In this document: in pieces, positions 1 to 8,366 of the stretch
How the letters are laid out: each line of letters begins with the position of its first letter
How positions within the stretch are numbered: the stretch's first letter is position 1
Source: an uncultured Shimia sp.
Lineage (GTDB): Bacteria > Pseudomonadota > Alphaproteobacteria > Rhodobacterales > Rhodobacteraceae
DNA: 64,000 bases
Direction of reading: 5' to 3'
Assembly (NCBI RefSeq): GCF_947493595.1
Contig: NZ_CANLRL010000005.1
Location: 179,493 to 243,492, forward strand
Translations under genes and position numbers: made by a program
Notes under the pieces: generated by a model
Seen by the model: the letters and a program-made list of their open reading frames with translations, nothing else
The model's database searches: none
Told to the model about the DNA's origin: nothing

Positions 1-285
1 GACGGTGTGATTGTGACGCGTCCGCTGAGCAATGACATCCTGCATGGGATTACGCGTAAGGCGGTGTTGCGGATGGCGGCTGAGGCGCAGCTGAAGATCG
101 AAGAGCGCCTGTTCACCGTTGAGGAAGCGCAGGGTGCGGATGAGGCGTTCACCACCTCCGCAAGTGCGTTTGTGATGCCAGTTGTGGAGATCGACGGCGT
201 GGCGCTGGGGGATGGCACACCGGGGCCAATTGCGACCCGCCTGCGCGAGATCTATCTGGACGAGAGCAAGAAGGCGGCGATCTGA
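1..285 (+). CDS. Class IV aminotransferase (D-amino-acid / branched-chain aminotransferase-like), C-terminal part, truncated by window edge
   Basis: Open frame from base 1; VTRPLSNDILHGITRKAVL...EAFTTSASAFVMPVVEIDG is the class IV PLP aminotransferase C-terminal signature. Confidence 0.85.
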   Translation, partial: DGVIVTRPLSNDILHGITRKAVLRMAAEAQLKIEERLFTVEEAQGADEAFTTSASAFVMPVVEIDGVALGDGTPGPIATRLREIYLDESKKAAI

Positions 286-315
286 GGATCGGCCTGACCG
301 AGAAAAATCAGGAAG

Positions 316-345
316 GGCTGGAGCGGCAACACTCCGGCCTTTTTT
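316..345 (+). terminator. Rho-independent terminator downstream of aminotransferase
   Basis: GGCTGGAG-N8-CTCCGGCC stem followed by a T tract. Confidence 0.75.
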
Positions 346-543
346 GTGGGCTTAAGGCTGTGCCGATCACAGCAAAAGCGCAAAGCGTCCCGTGAGCGGG
401 GCATGGCATGCTGATTGTAAGCTAGGTGAGTGGTGGCAATCAGCATGAATAAAATCGAGTACACTCATGGTCGCCGAGAAAAGGTGCGGAGTCAACTAAA
501 GGTTGCTCACCGCGCCATTTCTCTGCCTAGTCCGTTGGATCGC

Positions 544-1845
544 TTAGCTTGTGCTGCGCGATTGGTGGCGTTGCCACAGCCACTCTGCCAGACGCCGGAT
601 GCCGATGCCGGTGCGAATCTCAAACGCCTCGTAGTGGAAATTGCGTTGGGAGACGCCCTGTTTCGGCAGGTCCTTGGACAGGGCGCGGCGCATTGGGACG
701 GGGCCACAGAAGAGCACTTTGCGGCTCGCGATGTCGTCCACCAGATCAGGCAAGGCGGCAGCTGTGAAGCGGCCGCGCTCGGCACTTTGCCAAAGCACCA
801 GTGTTAGGTTTGGCTTGGCCGCCGCCAGTGCCTCGAGTTCCGCCAGATGAGGCGCGTTCGATGTGTCCCGCACACAGTAGACCAGCGTGACCGGGGCTGC
901 GTCAGCTGGCAAAGCCTGTGCCAGAGCCACAAACGGGGTGACGCCCACGCCCGCTGCGATCCAGACCTGCGCCCCCTTGGCGCGTCCAAAGTGGCCGTAG
1001 GGACCATCCGCCTGAAGGGCTTGCCCTACTGCCAAGCTGCGTGAAACGCGGTTGGTCAAATCGCCCAGCGGCGCGACAGTGATGCGCAGACTGCCATCCT
1101 CGGTTGGTGCAGAGGAAATGGTGAAGGGGTGCGGCTCGTTCAGGCCTGCACCGGAGAAGCGGAAGAAGGCAAACTGGCCCGCACGATGGCGCAAGGGACG
1201 GCCGGTGGCTTTCATGTCCACGGCAATCGCTTCACCCTGTTTGGTCACAGCGGTGATTTCATAGCGCTTGCGCGGACGCATACCCCGCGGCGCGGAGGTC
1301 CAGGCATAAGCAACGGTGCCGATGATGCAAACCGCCCACATGTAGAGCCCCAGCGGGTCGCCGTTTTTAAAAGGCTTCAGAATGTAGAGATAGTGGAAGG
1401 CACCAAACAGGAAGAAAATCCCAATGAAGCGGTGGGTCCATTTCCACAGGTGATAGGGGATGAAGGTCGCAACCGTGATCACCACAAGCATCAGCAGACC
1501 ATAGAGGCTGACTTCTCCCAGTGTTTCCGCCAGATCGACCAGCATGGTTTCACGCCCCAGCCCCTTCATGTCGGCATCAATTGTGTCGTGCAGCAGAATG
1601 GCCACCATGGAGCCGATGCCGAGCCATTTGTGCAAGCGATATGATTGATCCATCGGACCAAAGATCATTTCAACGCCAGGCCAGCGGGTGGCGATCACAT
1701 GGGAAAACGCCATGGCGATGAGCGCGCCAAGACCGAGATATTGACTGAACAGCGCCAGGCCGTCGCGCCCCTGGGCAATTTCAGGCCACCACACAAACGG
1801 CAGCGCCAAAGCCACTGCCACCAAAAGAAGTCCGAGTTTTTTCAC
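544..1845 (-). CDS. Ferric-reductase-like transmembrane / FAD-NAD(P) oxidoreductase
   Basis: 433 aa; N-terminal TM heme-binding region then FNR-like HPFTISSAP, GVGVTPF and CGP motifs. Confidence 0.85.
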   Translation of the reverse strand: MKKLGLLLVAVALALPFVWWPEIAQGRDGLALFSQYLGLGALIAMAFSHVIATRWPGVEMIFGPMDQSYRLHKWLGIGSMVAILLHDTIDADMKGLGRETMLVDLAETLGEVSLYGLLMLVVITVATFIPYHLWKWTHRFIGIFFLFGAFHYLYILKPFKNGDPLGLYMWAVCIIGTVAYAWTSAPRGMRPRKRYEITAVTKQGEAIAVDMKATGRPLRHRAGQFAFFRFSGAGLNEPHPFTISSAPTEDGSLRITVAPLGDLTNRVSRSLAVGQALQADGPYGHFGRAKGAQVWIAAGVGVTPFVALAQALPADAAPVTLVYCVRDTSNAPHLAELEALAAAKPNLTLVLWQSAERGRFTAAALPDLVDDIASRKVLFCGPVPMRRALSKDLPKQGVSQRNFHYEAFEIRTGIGIRRLAEWLWQRHQSRSTS

Positions 1846-1967
1846 AGTTCTGTTCCCACTTCGTGCCTAGGTCACACATGACCATCAGTTCGCGCGGCCT
1901 ACATGCCCCAGGGGCAGCCTCGGTGGGAAGGGGGTATTCCGCCAAAAATGGCGGAATAAACCAGAGT

Positions 1968-2951
1968 TTAGGCCACTTTCATCACGATTTTGCCAATGTG
2001 GCCGTTGCTTTCCATACGCTGATGGGCCGCCACCGCGTCCGCCAGAGCAAACTCGCTGTCCATAACAGGCGCAACACGACCGCTTTCCAAGAGCGGCCAG
2101 ACATCGGCGCGCAGGGCGTCGGCAATCTTGGCTTTGGCGAGATCACTTTGCGGACGCAGGGTGGAGCCAGTGATGGTCAAACGGCGCATCATGACATGGG
2201 CAAAGTTGAGCTGAATCTGCGGACCTTGCAGGAAGGCGATTTGTACCAGACGCCCGTCATCGGCGAGAGATTTCACGTTGCGCGGCAGGTAGTCGCCGCC
2301 CACCATATCGAGGATCAGGTTTGCGCCACCTTCGGCACGCAGCACATCGACAAAATCCTCTGCGCGGTAGTTGATCGCTTTTTCGGCGCCAAGTTTCAGG
2401 CAGGCTTCGCACTTCTCGTCAGAGCCTGCGGTGGTGAACACACGTGCGCCAAAGGCGTTGGCCAGTTGGATGGCAGTTGTGCCAATGCCGGACGAGCCGC
2501 CGTGCACGAGGAACTTTTCGCCCGCTTTGAGACCACCACGCTGGAAGACGTTGGAATAGACGGTGAAGAACGTCTCCGGCAGGCAGGCCGCCTCTTTCAT
2601 GTCCATGCCTTTGGGCACTGGTAGGCAATGTGCAGCCGGTGTCAAAACATATTCGGCATAGCCGCCACCGGGCAGCAAGGCGCAAACCGCGTCACCTTCC
2701 ACCCACTCGCTTACACCTGCGCCAACAGCGGCAATCGTGCCCGAGGCCTCAAGGCCCGGCAGGTCGGAGGCATTGGGTGGCGGATTGTAGAGGCCCGCCC
2801 GTTGCAGCACGTCAGGCCGGTTCACCCCCGCATAGGCCACTTTGATCAGCACTTCGCCGGGGCCAGGTGTGGGAATCGGGCATTGCACCATTTGAAGCAC
2901 ATCCGCGGCACCGGGTTTGGAAATTTCAACGGCGTTCATGGTCTGTGACAT
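1968..2951 (-). CDS. NAD(P)H quinone oxidoreductase (zinc-type alcohol dehydrogenase superfamily, PIG3-like)
   Basis: MNAVEISKPGAADVLQ..., LVHGGSSGIGTTAIQLA; start set at MSQTMNAVEI. Confidence 0.9.
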   Translation of the reverse strand: MSQTMNAVEISKPGAADVLQMVQCPIPTPGPGEVLIKVAYAGVNRPDVLQRAGLYNPPPNASDLPGLEASGTIAAVGAGVSEWVEGDAVCALLPGGGYAEYVLTPAAHCLPVPKGMDMKEAACLPETFFTVYSNVFQRGGLKAGEKFLVHGGSSGIGTTAIQLANAFGARVFTTAGSDEKCEACLKLGAEKAINYRAEDFVDVLRAEGGANLILDMVGGDYLPRNVKSLADDGRLVQIAFLQGPQIQLNFAHVMMRRLTITGSTLRPQSDLAKAKIADALRADVWPLLESGRVAPVMDSEFALADAVAAHQRMESNGHIGKIVMKVA

Positions 2952-3076
2952 GCTGGTCTCCCTGTGGTGTGCCCTCTGTCTACCAGAGCGCAGGCAATGG
3001 GGAACAGGCACTTTTGTCGCGCGGACGCTGCGACAGGTGCTCTTGCCCTTTGGTACATCAGGACTAGGGTGGCGCT

Positions 3077-4402
3077 ATGTTACGGATTCTCAAACACCCA
3101 GCCTTCGCCAGGTTGTTTGCCGCCCAAGTTGTGGCACTGGCAGGCACCGGACTATTGACCATCGCCCTGGGGCTTTTGGCATATGATCTGGCTGGTCCTG
3201 CGGCTGGTGCGGTTTTGGGCACGGCTTATGCCATTAAGATGGTGGCTTATGTCGGTCTGTCCCCGGTCCTGGGTGCGTTGGCGGCCCGCCTGCCCCGCCG
3301 TGGGGTTTTGATTTTTGCTGATTTGGTGCGGTTTGGCGTGGCGCTGTTTTTGCCGTTTGTGGACTCGGTGGCGCAGATCTATGTGCTGATCTTTTTGCTT
3401 CAAAGCGCGTCGGCGCTGTTTACGCCGACGTTTCAGGCCACCATTCCAGACATCCTGACCAAAGAAGAAGACTACACGCGGGCACTGTCGCTGTCGCGTT
3501 TGGCCTATGATCTGGAGAACCTGTTGTCGCCAGCACTGGCCGGTGTTTTGCTGCTGGTGATGAGCTATCATGGGCTGTTTGTAGGCACGGCCGCAGGCTT
3601 CTTGATCTCAACTCTGTTGATCCTGATGACAACGCTGCCGCCCCGCCCCAAAAGCAAAGACCGTCCGTTTCGCGAGCGCCTGACCCGCGGGGCGTGGATT
3701 TATCTGGCCACGCCTCGATTACGCGGATTGCTAGCGTTCAATATGGCCGCCGCGGCAAGTGTATCATACGTGCTTGTGAACACTGTGGTGTTGGTGCGCG
3801 ACAGCTACGGCATGGGGGAGACCGGCCTTGCGATGGCGATGGGGGCCTTTGGCGCGGGCAGCATGGCAGCGGCGTTGACGTTGCCACGCCTGTTGGAGCA
3901 ACTGCCGGACCGGCGGGTCATGGGCACCAGCGCAATTGCCTTGGCGGGCGTGACGGTCGCACATGGTCTGTGGATGCAAAGCGTTGGAATTTTAAGTTGG
4001 CCTGCGTTTTTGGGACTTTGGGCCGTGATTGGCGCGCTCTATTCCGCCATTCTGACACCCTCGGGGCGCTTGTTGCGCCGCTCGGCCCATTCAGAGGATC
4101 GCCCAGCCGTGTTCACCGCGCAGTTTGCCTTGAGCCACGTGTGTTGGCTGGGCGCTTATCCGCTGGCGGGGTGGAGCGCGACGCAAGGATCGCAAGCGCT
4201 GTCCTTGTTGGTGCTGGGGGCGCTTGGATTGGCGAGCACGGTTGTGGGGTATTGGGTGTGGACCCCGGCGCCCAAAGAGGTGATGCATGAGCATCCGGAG
4301 CTGCCAGACGACCATCCGCACCTTAAGGAACACGGCGGACGACGCCATGCCCATGCCATTGTGATTGATGACGAACACCACGCGTGGCCGACACACGGCT
4401 AA
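3077..4402 (+). CDS. MFS transporter with histidine-rich C-terminal tail
   Basis: 441 aa, about 12 hydrophobic segments, C-terminal HEHPELPDDHPHLKEHGGRRHAHAI...HH. Confidence 0.88.
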   Translation: MLRILKHPAFARLFAAQVVALAGTGLLTIALGLLAYDLAGPAAGAVLGTAYAIKMVAYVGLSPVLGALAARLPRRGVLIFADLVRFGVALFLPFVDSVAQIYVLIFLLQSASALFTPTFQATIPDILTKEEDYTRALSLSRLAYDLENLLSPALAGVLLLVMSYHGLFVGTAAGFLISTLLILMTTLPPRPKSKDRPFRERLTRGAWIYLATPRLRGLLAFNMAAAASVSYVLVNTVVLVRDSYGMGETGLAMAMGAFGAGSMAAALTLPRLLEQLPDRRVMGTSAIALAGVTVAHGLWMQSVGILSWPAFLGLWAVIGALYSAILTPSGRLLRRSAHSEDRPAVFTAQFALSHVCWLGAYPLAGWSATQGSQALSLLVLGALGLASTVVGYWVWTPAPKEVMHEHPELPDDHPHLKEHGGRRHAHAIVIDDEHHAWPTHG

Positions 4403-4408
4403 GATGAC

Positions 4409-5062
4409 TTAGCGCGCCAGCAGGCGCAGGCCTTGGGTCACGTCAGAGCGCACCGCAAGGCGCAGGCCGGGTTCGTCGCCGGCTTTGAGCGCGGCGATGA
4501 TCAGGCGATGGTAATGTGGCGGTTCGGTTTGACGCAGGCGGCCATAAAGTGCGCGCATGGTGGGACCAAGCTGTAGCCATACGGTTTCGGCCATGGCCAG
4601 CATCGCAGGGGCTTGAGCCCGCAAATAGAGTGTGCGGTGGAATTCGAGATTGGCCCGAATGTAAGCCACTGAGTCGCGGCGGCTGACGGCATCAGCCACT
4701 GTGCCATTGATCGCAATAAGGCGATCTATCAGCGCCATATGCGCGCGCGGCAAAGCCCGGCTGGCCAATTCGACTTCGATGAGAGCCCGCAGAGCGGCAA
4801 GTTCTTCAAGGCGCTCGCTGCTGAGTTCCGGCGTCGCCACCCGCCCGGAATTGGACAGGGTCAACGCGCCTTCGGCCACCAAACGGCGCACCGCTTCGCG
4901 GGCCGGGGTCATGGAGACTTCAAACTGCTTGCCAATGCCGCGCAGTGTCAGTGCGGCCCCGGGGGCAAGCTCGCCATACATGATGCTGGTGCGCAAAGCA
5001 CGATACACGCGGTCATGCGCGGCGGCGGATTGGTCTTGTGGCTGGCGACTGGTTGGGATCAT
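4409..5062 (-). CDS. GntR family transcriptional regulator (FCD type)
   Basis: RTSIMYGELAPGAALTLRGIGKQFEVSMTPAREAVRRLVAEGAL winged helix and all-helical C-terminal domain. Confidence 0.9.
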   Translation of the reverse strand: MIPTSRQPQDQSAAAHDRVYRALRTSIMYGELAPGAALTLRGIGKQFEVSMTPAREAVRRLVAEGALTLSNSGRVATPELSSERLEELAALRALIEVELASRALPRAHMALIDRLIAINGTVADAVSRRDSVAYIRANLEFHRTLYLRAQAPAMLAMAETVWLQLGPTMRALYGRLRQTEPPHYHRLIIAALKAGDEPGLRLAVRSDVTQGLRLLAR

Positions 5063-5104
5063 GCCGCCTTTGTGATCACAAACGCAAGAAAGGTCAATGC
5101 GGGG

Positions 5105-5797
5105 TCACGTCGTGAATTGGTAGCGATGCAGCTCCTGACCCTGGTTGCGCAGCCACAGGCGTGGGGTCTCATAAGGTCCATGAATGATGGTGACCTCGTT
5201 CCAAAACGCCTGAGAGTGGTTCATTTCCTTGAGGTGCGCCACTTCATGCGCGGCGACGTAGTCCAGCACATCAGGCGACGCCATGACCAAACGCCATGAA
5301 AACATCAGCGCACCGTTGGAGGTGCAGGACCCCCAGCGGGAGCGGGTGTCGCGCAGGGTGAGTTTGGTCGGCTGACGGCCAAGGCGCGCGCCGTAGTGAT
5401 CAACGGCTTCAACAAGTCGATGGCGGGCAAGCTCTTTCAGAAAGCCCTGCACTTTGCGCCCCACCTGCTCCGGCTTGCCTGGCACGGCAAGCTCATCCGC
5501 CCCCAACTGCACAGAGCGCCCTGCCCCTGGCACAATCAAGCGTGCACGCCCCGCAACGGGCACCGCAGCCCCATGCGCCGCCACAACCGTCGCCGGCTGT
5601 TGAGACACCTGCTTGCGCAGCCAGTCCTGCTTCTCATGGGCAAAAGCCATCGCCTCCCGATCCGACACGCCGGAAGGAATCGTCAGCGTCACCTTGCCAT
5701 CAAGTCGCGAGACTCTGAGGCTGATGCGCCGCGCACGGCTGGATCGGCGCAAAACCACCGTCACGGGAGGTGTTCCGGGGATGATATGTTGCGCCAT
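5105..5797 (-). CDS. YgjP-like (DUF45/M48-type) metallopeptidase
   Basis: RWGSCTSNGALMFSWRLVMASPDVLDYVAAHEVAHLKEMNHSQAFW zinc motif HEVAH. Confidence 0.93.
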   Translation of the reverse strand: MAQHIIPGTPPVTVVLRRSSRARRISLRVSRLDGKVTLTIPSGVSDREAMAFAHEKQDWLRKQVSQQPATVVAAHGAAVPVAGRARLIVPGAGRSVQLGADELAVPGKPEQVGRKVQGFLKELARHRLVEAVDHYGARLGRQPTKLTLRDTRSRWGSCTSNGALMFSWRLVMASPDVLDYVAAHEVAHLKEMNHSQAFWNEVTIIHGPYETPRLWLRNQGQELHRYQFTT

Positions 5798-5905
5798 CTA
5801 CGCTCCTATAGAGACAATGCGATGTTACCCTTTGACACGGGGCCATTGTTATGGCACCTCCCCCAAATCGTCGAGAGAGACTCAACCGATTGAAGGGGAC
5901 AACCC

Positions 5906-6235
5906 ATGCCCAAGGAAGAATGGGGCGTCAAGCGCGTTTGCCCAACCACCGGCAAGCGATTCTATGACCTGAACAAAAACCCAGTCATCAGCCCCTACAC
6001 GGGCGATGTCGTGGAAGTAGAAGCCGGCAAGAGCCGGATGATTGCTGCTGACGAAGCTGATGCAGCAACATTGAAAGCCAAAGCGGCTGACGCGGACAAC
6101 GCGGATGACGTGTTGGATGATGATGACACCGTTGATCTGGAACTCGATGATGATGTTCTGGACGACGACGAAGATGACGACAATGTTTCGCTGGATGAAA
6201 TCGCGGATGTTGCGTCTGACGACGAAGAAAACTGA
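5906..6235 (+). CDS. TIGR02300-type FYDLN acid domain protein
   Basis: GVKRVCPTTGKRFYDLNKNPVISPYTG followed by a very acidic Asp/Glu tail. Confidence 0.95.
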   Translation: MPKEEWGVKRVCPTTGKRFYDLNKNPVISPYTGDVVEVEAGKSRMIAADEADAATLKAKAADADNADDVLDDDDTVDLELDDDVLDDDEDDDNVSLDEIADVASDDEEN

Positions 6236-6252
6236 TCGTCGAAAAAAGTTAC

Positions 6253-6288
6253 ACCGGGGCGGAATTTTTCGCTTGAACCCGCCCCGGT
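6253..6288 (+). terminator. GC-rich hairpin downstream of FYDLN gene (no clear T tract)
   Basis: accggggcgg / ccgccccggt perfect 10-bp stem. Confidence 0.45.
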
Positions 6289-6334
6289 ATGCGCCTAATT
6301 AATCGCGCACAGGCAGAGATGCCAGACTGGTTTT

Positions 6335-6410
6335 GGGGCCTTAGCTCAGCTGGGAGAGCGCTTCGCTGGCAGCGAAGAGGTCAGGAGTTCGATCCTCCTA
6401 GGCTCCACCA
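6335..6410 (+). tRNA. tRNA-Ala (anticodon GGC)
   Basis: 76-nt cloverleaf with CCA; loop CTGGCAG in stem CTTCG/CGAAG; G3:U70 alanine identity pair. Confidence 0.97.
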
Positions 6411-6414
6411 AACC
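6397..6414 (+). repeat. attL core: 18-bp direct repeat (tRNA-Ala 3' end)
   Basis: cctaggctccaccaaacc, identical to 33171-33188. Confidence 0.85.
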
Positions 6415-6453
6415 TCACTGAAAACAAACATTTTTTTGTGGAGGCAGTGTTTT

Positions 6454-6476
6454 TGCCCCTAACGTGCCCCTAAATT
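6454..6476 (+). repeat. Putative integrase arm-type sites (left)
   Basis: tgcccctaacgtgcccctaaatt; 22/23 identical to 33022-33044. Confidence 0.65.
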
Positions 6477-6963
6477 GTTTCGGGTCGCAAGGCAGGATCA
6501 AGGCTGAACACTCCTGCGTCAACCTGCCACACTCGACACTCCCCACCCCCCGGCCTCACCCGACGACGCTCCACCTCGATCTATATGCCCCGCCGACAAA
6601 GCGAGGCATTTCTGGGCTTTTTGACTGCGCAGTCAGACAACCCAGGGAAAAAGCACCTCAAAAATCCTCAGAATCCCCCCTTTACTCCGTCGGCGCGGCG
6701 ATTGCGTGTAGAAAGACGGAGCGTCTCGTCAACGCAGGCGGTTCCGAATGACGCAGATGATGCAGTAGAGAACGCGGCGTCCAAGGGCCACGTCAGCCTC
6801 GATGGTGAGCTATCGGGTCAATAGTTATCCCATGCCGGTGGCATACGCCCAACACGAAGTTCATGTGCGCTGCCTTGACTAGAGGCCAACCAAGGCCAGT
6901 AATGCGCAGAAATCGGAATTTGCAAAGTCGTGTATCCAGGAGGCATGATGCGGGATGATCGGC

Positions 6964-7007
6964 CCAAAGCGGGCATTCCAACAAAGGTTGGAAAATGTCC
7001 GCTTTGG
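6964..7007. repeat. Inverted repeat/hairpin downstream of rhaA
   Basis: ccaaagcgggcattccaac / gttggaaaatgtccgctttgg. Confidence 0.5.
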
Positions 7008-7103
7008 AGCGCGTAAGCGATTATCTGTGCCGCAAAACGCTGGTTCGACAATCAAGCATTCCGTCGTGCCGGGGGGCGGCGACAGTCTTCCAATTCTGCA
7101 GCC

Positions 7104-8345
7104 TCAGGCTCTCGCGGAGACACCGTTTTGGTAGGTTTGCAGGTCCGCAAACAGGGCCTGTCCTGTAGGAACATTTTGTCGATCGCAAAACTCCCGCCAA
7201 ATTGCGCCAAACGGGAGGTCCTTGAACTCCTCGGTCAACACAAGCCGGCTTGTGAAATCCAAATTGTCTTCGGCCTGCCTTAGATCCGCGATTGGCAACA
7301 GCAACGCGCGTAGAAGTGCTTTTTGCATGTTGCGTGTGCCAATTACCCAGGCCGCTGTTCTGCTAATGGTCGCGTCAAAGAAATCCAGCCCGATGTGCGT
7401 GCGTCCCAATAGGTCAGATGTCACCAGCTCCTGCGCCATCATGAGGATATCGTCGTTTTGCAAAATGACGTGATCGCTGTCCCAGCGCATGGGCCGAGAG
7501 ACATGCAGCAAAATTTCATCGACGGACAGGGCGACAGAACTCAGTTTGTCGGCAACGTTTTCAGTCGGATGGAAGTGCCCCATGTCGAGGCAAAGTACGG
7601 TGCTGTTGCGGATCGCATACCCAAGATAGAACTCATGGCTTCCAACCGTGCAGGCTTCCACACCGATCCCGAACAACTTACTTTCCACTGCATCAAGCAT
7701 GCGTTTTTTGTCGAACTTGGTTTCCAGCATGGCATCAAGAGAGGCTTCCAGCCTCGCCCGCGCTGCCATTCGATCGATTGGGTTGTCCTTGTAGCCGTCA
7801 GGCACCCAGATGTTGTTGATGGCCGGGCTGCCAAGCGCGTCCCCCATCTGTGCAGCGATCTCACGGGTGCGTTTGCCATGTTCGATCCAGAATTCACGAA
7901 TGCCTTGGTCTGGATGGCTCAAAGTCAGGTTATCGTCAGCCTTGGCGTGCGCAAAAAACGTCGGATTGAAGTCAAGGCCGATACCCTGTGACTTTGCCCA
8001 GTCGACCCAGGAGGCGAAGTGATGAAACTCGATCTCATCACGGTCCGGAGTTTCATCTGTGTCGAGATAGATCGCGTGCAGATTCAGACGGTGACTGCCG
8101 GGAATCCGCGAATACGCAAAATCCAAATCGGCACGGAGTTGTTCGGGCGACGTAGCCCGGCCCGGGTGGTTGCCTGTCGCTTGTATGCCGCCTCCTGAGG
8201 TCCCGGTTTGCTTTTCAAATCCCACGACATCATCGCCTTGCCAGCAATGCATCGAAATCGGGATTGTTGCCAAGGCTGCCAGCGCAGCCTCGGTGTCCAC
8301 ATTCCAGTCGGCAAAATGTGCCTTGGCTGATTCATAAGGTGTCAC
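7104..8345 (-). CDS. rhaA: L-rhamnose isomerase, E. coli RhaA type
   Basis: ISMHCWQGDDVVGFE...GGIQATGNHPG...HRLNLHAIYLDTDE...LHVSRPMRWDSDHV...HIGLDFFDA. Confidence 0.95.
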   Translation of the reverse strand: MTPYESAKAHFADWNVDTEAALAALATIPISMHCWQGDDVVGFEKQTGTSGGGIQATGNHPGRATSPEQLRADLDFAYSRIPGSHRLNLHAIYLDTDETPDRDEIEFHHFASWVDWAKSQGIGLDFNPTFFAHAKADDNLTLSHPDQGIREFWIEHGKRTREIAAQMGDALGSPAINNIWVPDGYKDNPIDRMAARARLEASLDAMLETKFDKKRMLDAVESKLFGIGVEACTVGSHEFYLGYAIRNSTVLCLDMGHFHPTENVADKLSSVALSVDEILLHVSRPMRWDSDHVILQNDDILMMAQELVTSDLLGRTHIGLDFFDATISRTAAWVIGTRNMQKALLRALLLPIADLRQAEDNLDFTSRLVLTEEFKDLPFGAIWREFCDRQNVPTGQALFADLQTYQNGVSARA

Positions 8346-8366
8346 GGTATTCCTCCCGAATTCAGC

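Noticed and set aside
1863-2624. 253-aa ORF on + strand
   Set aside because: Antisense to the quinone oxidoreductase gene.
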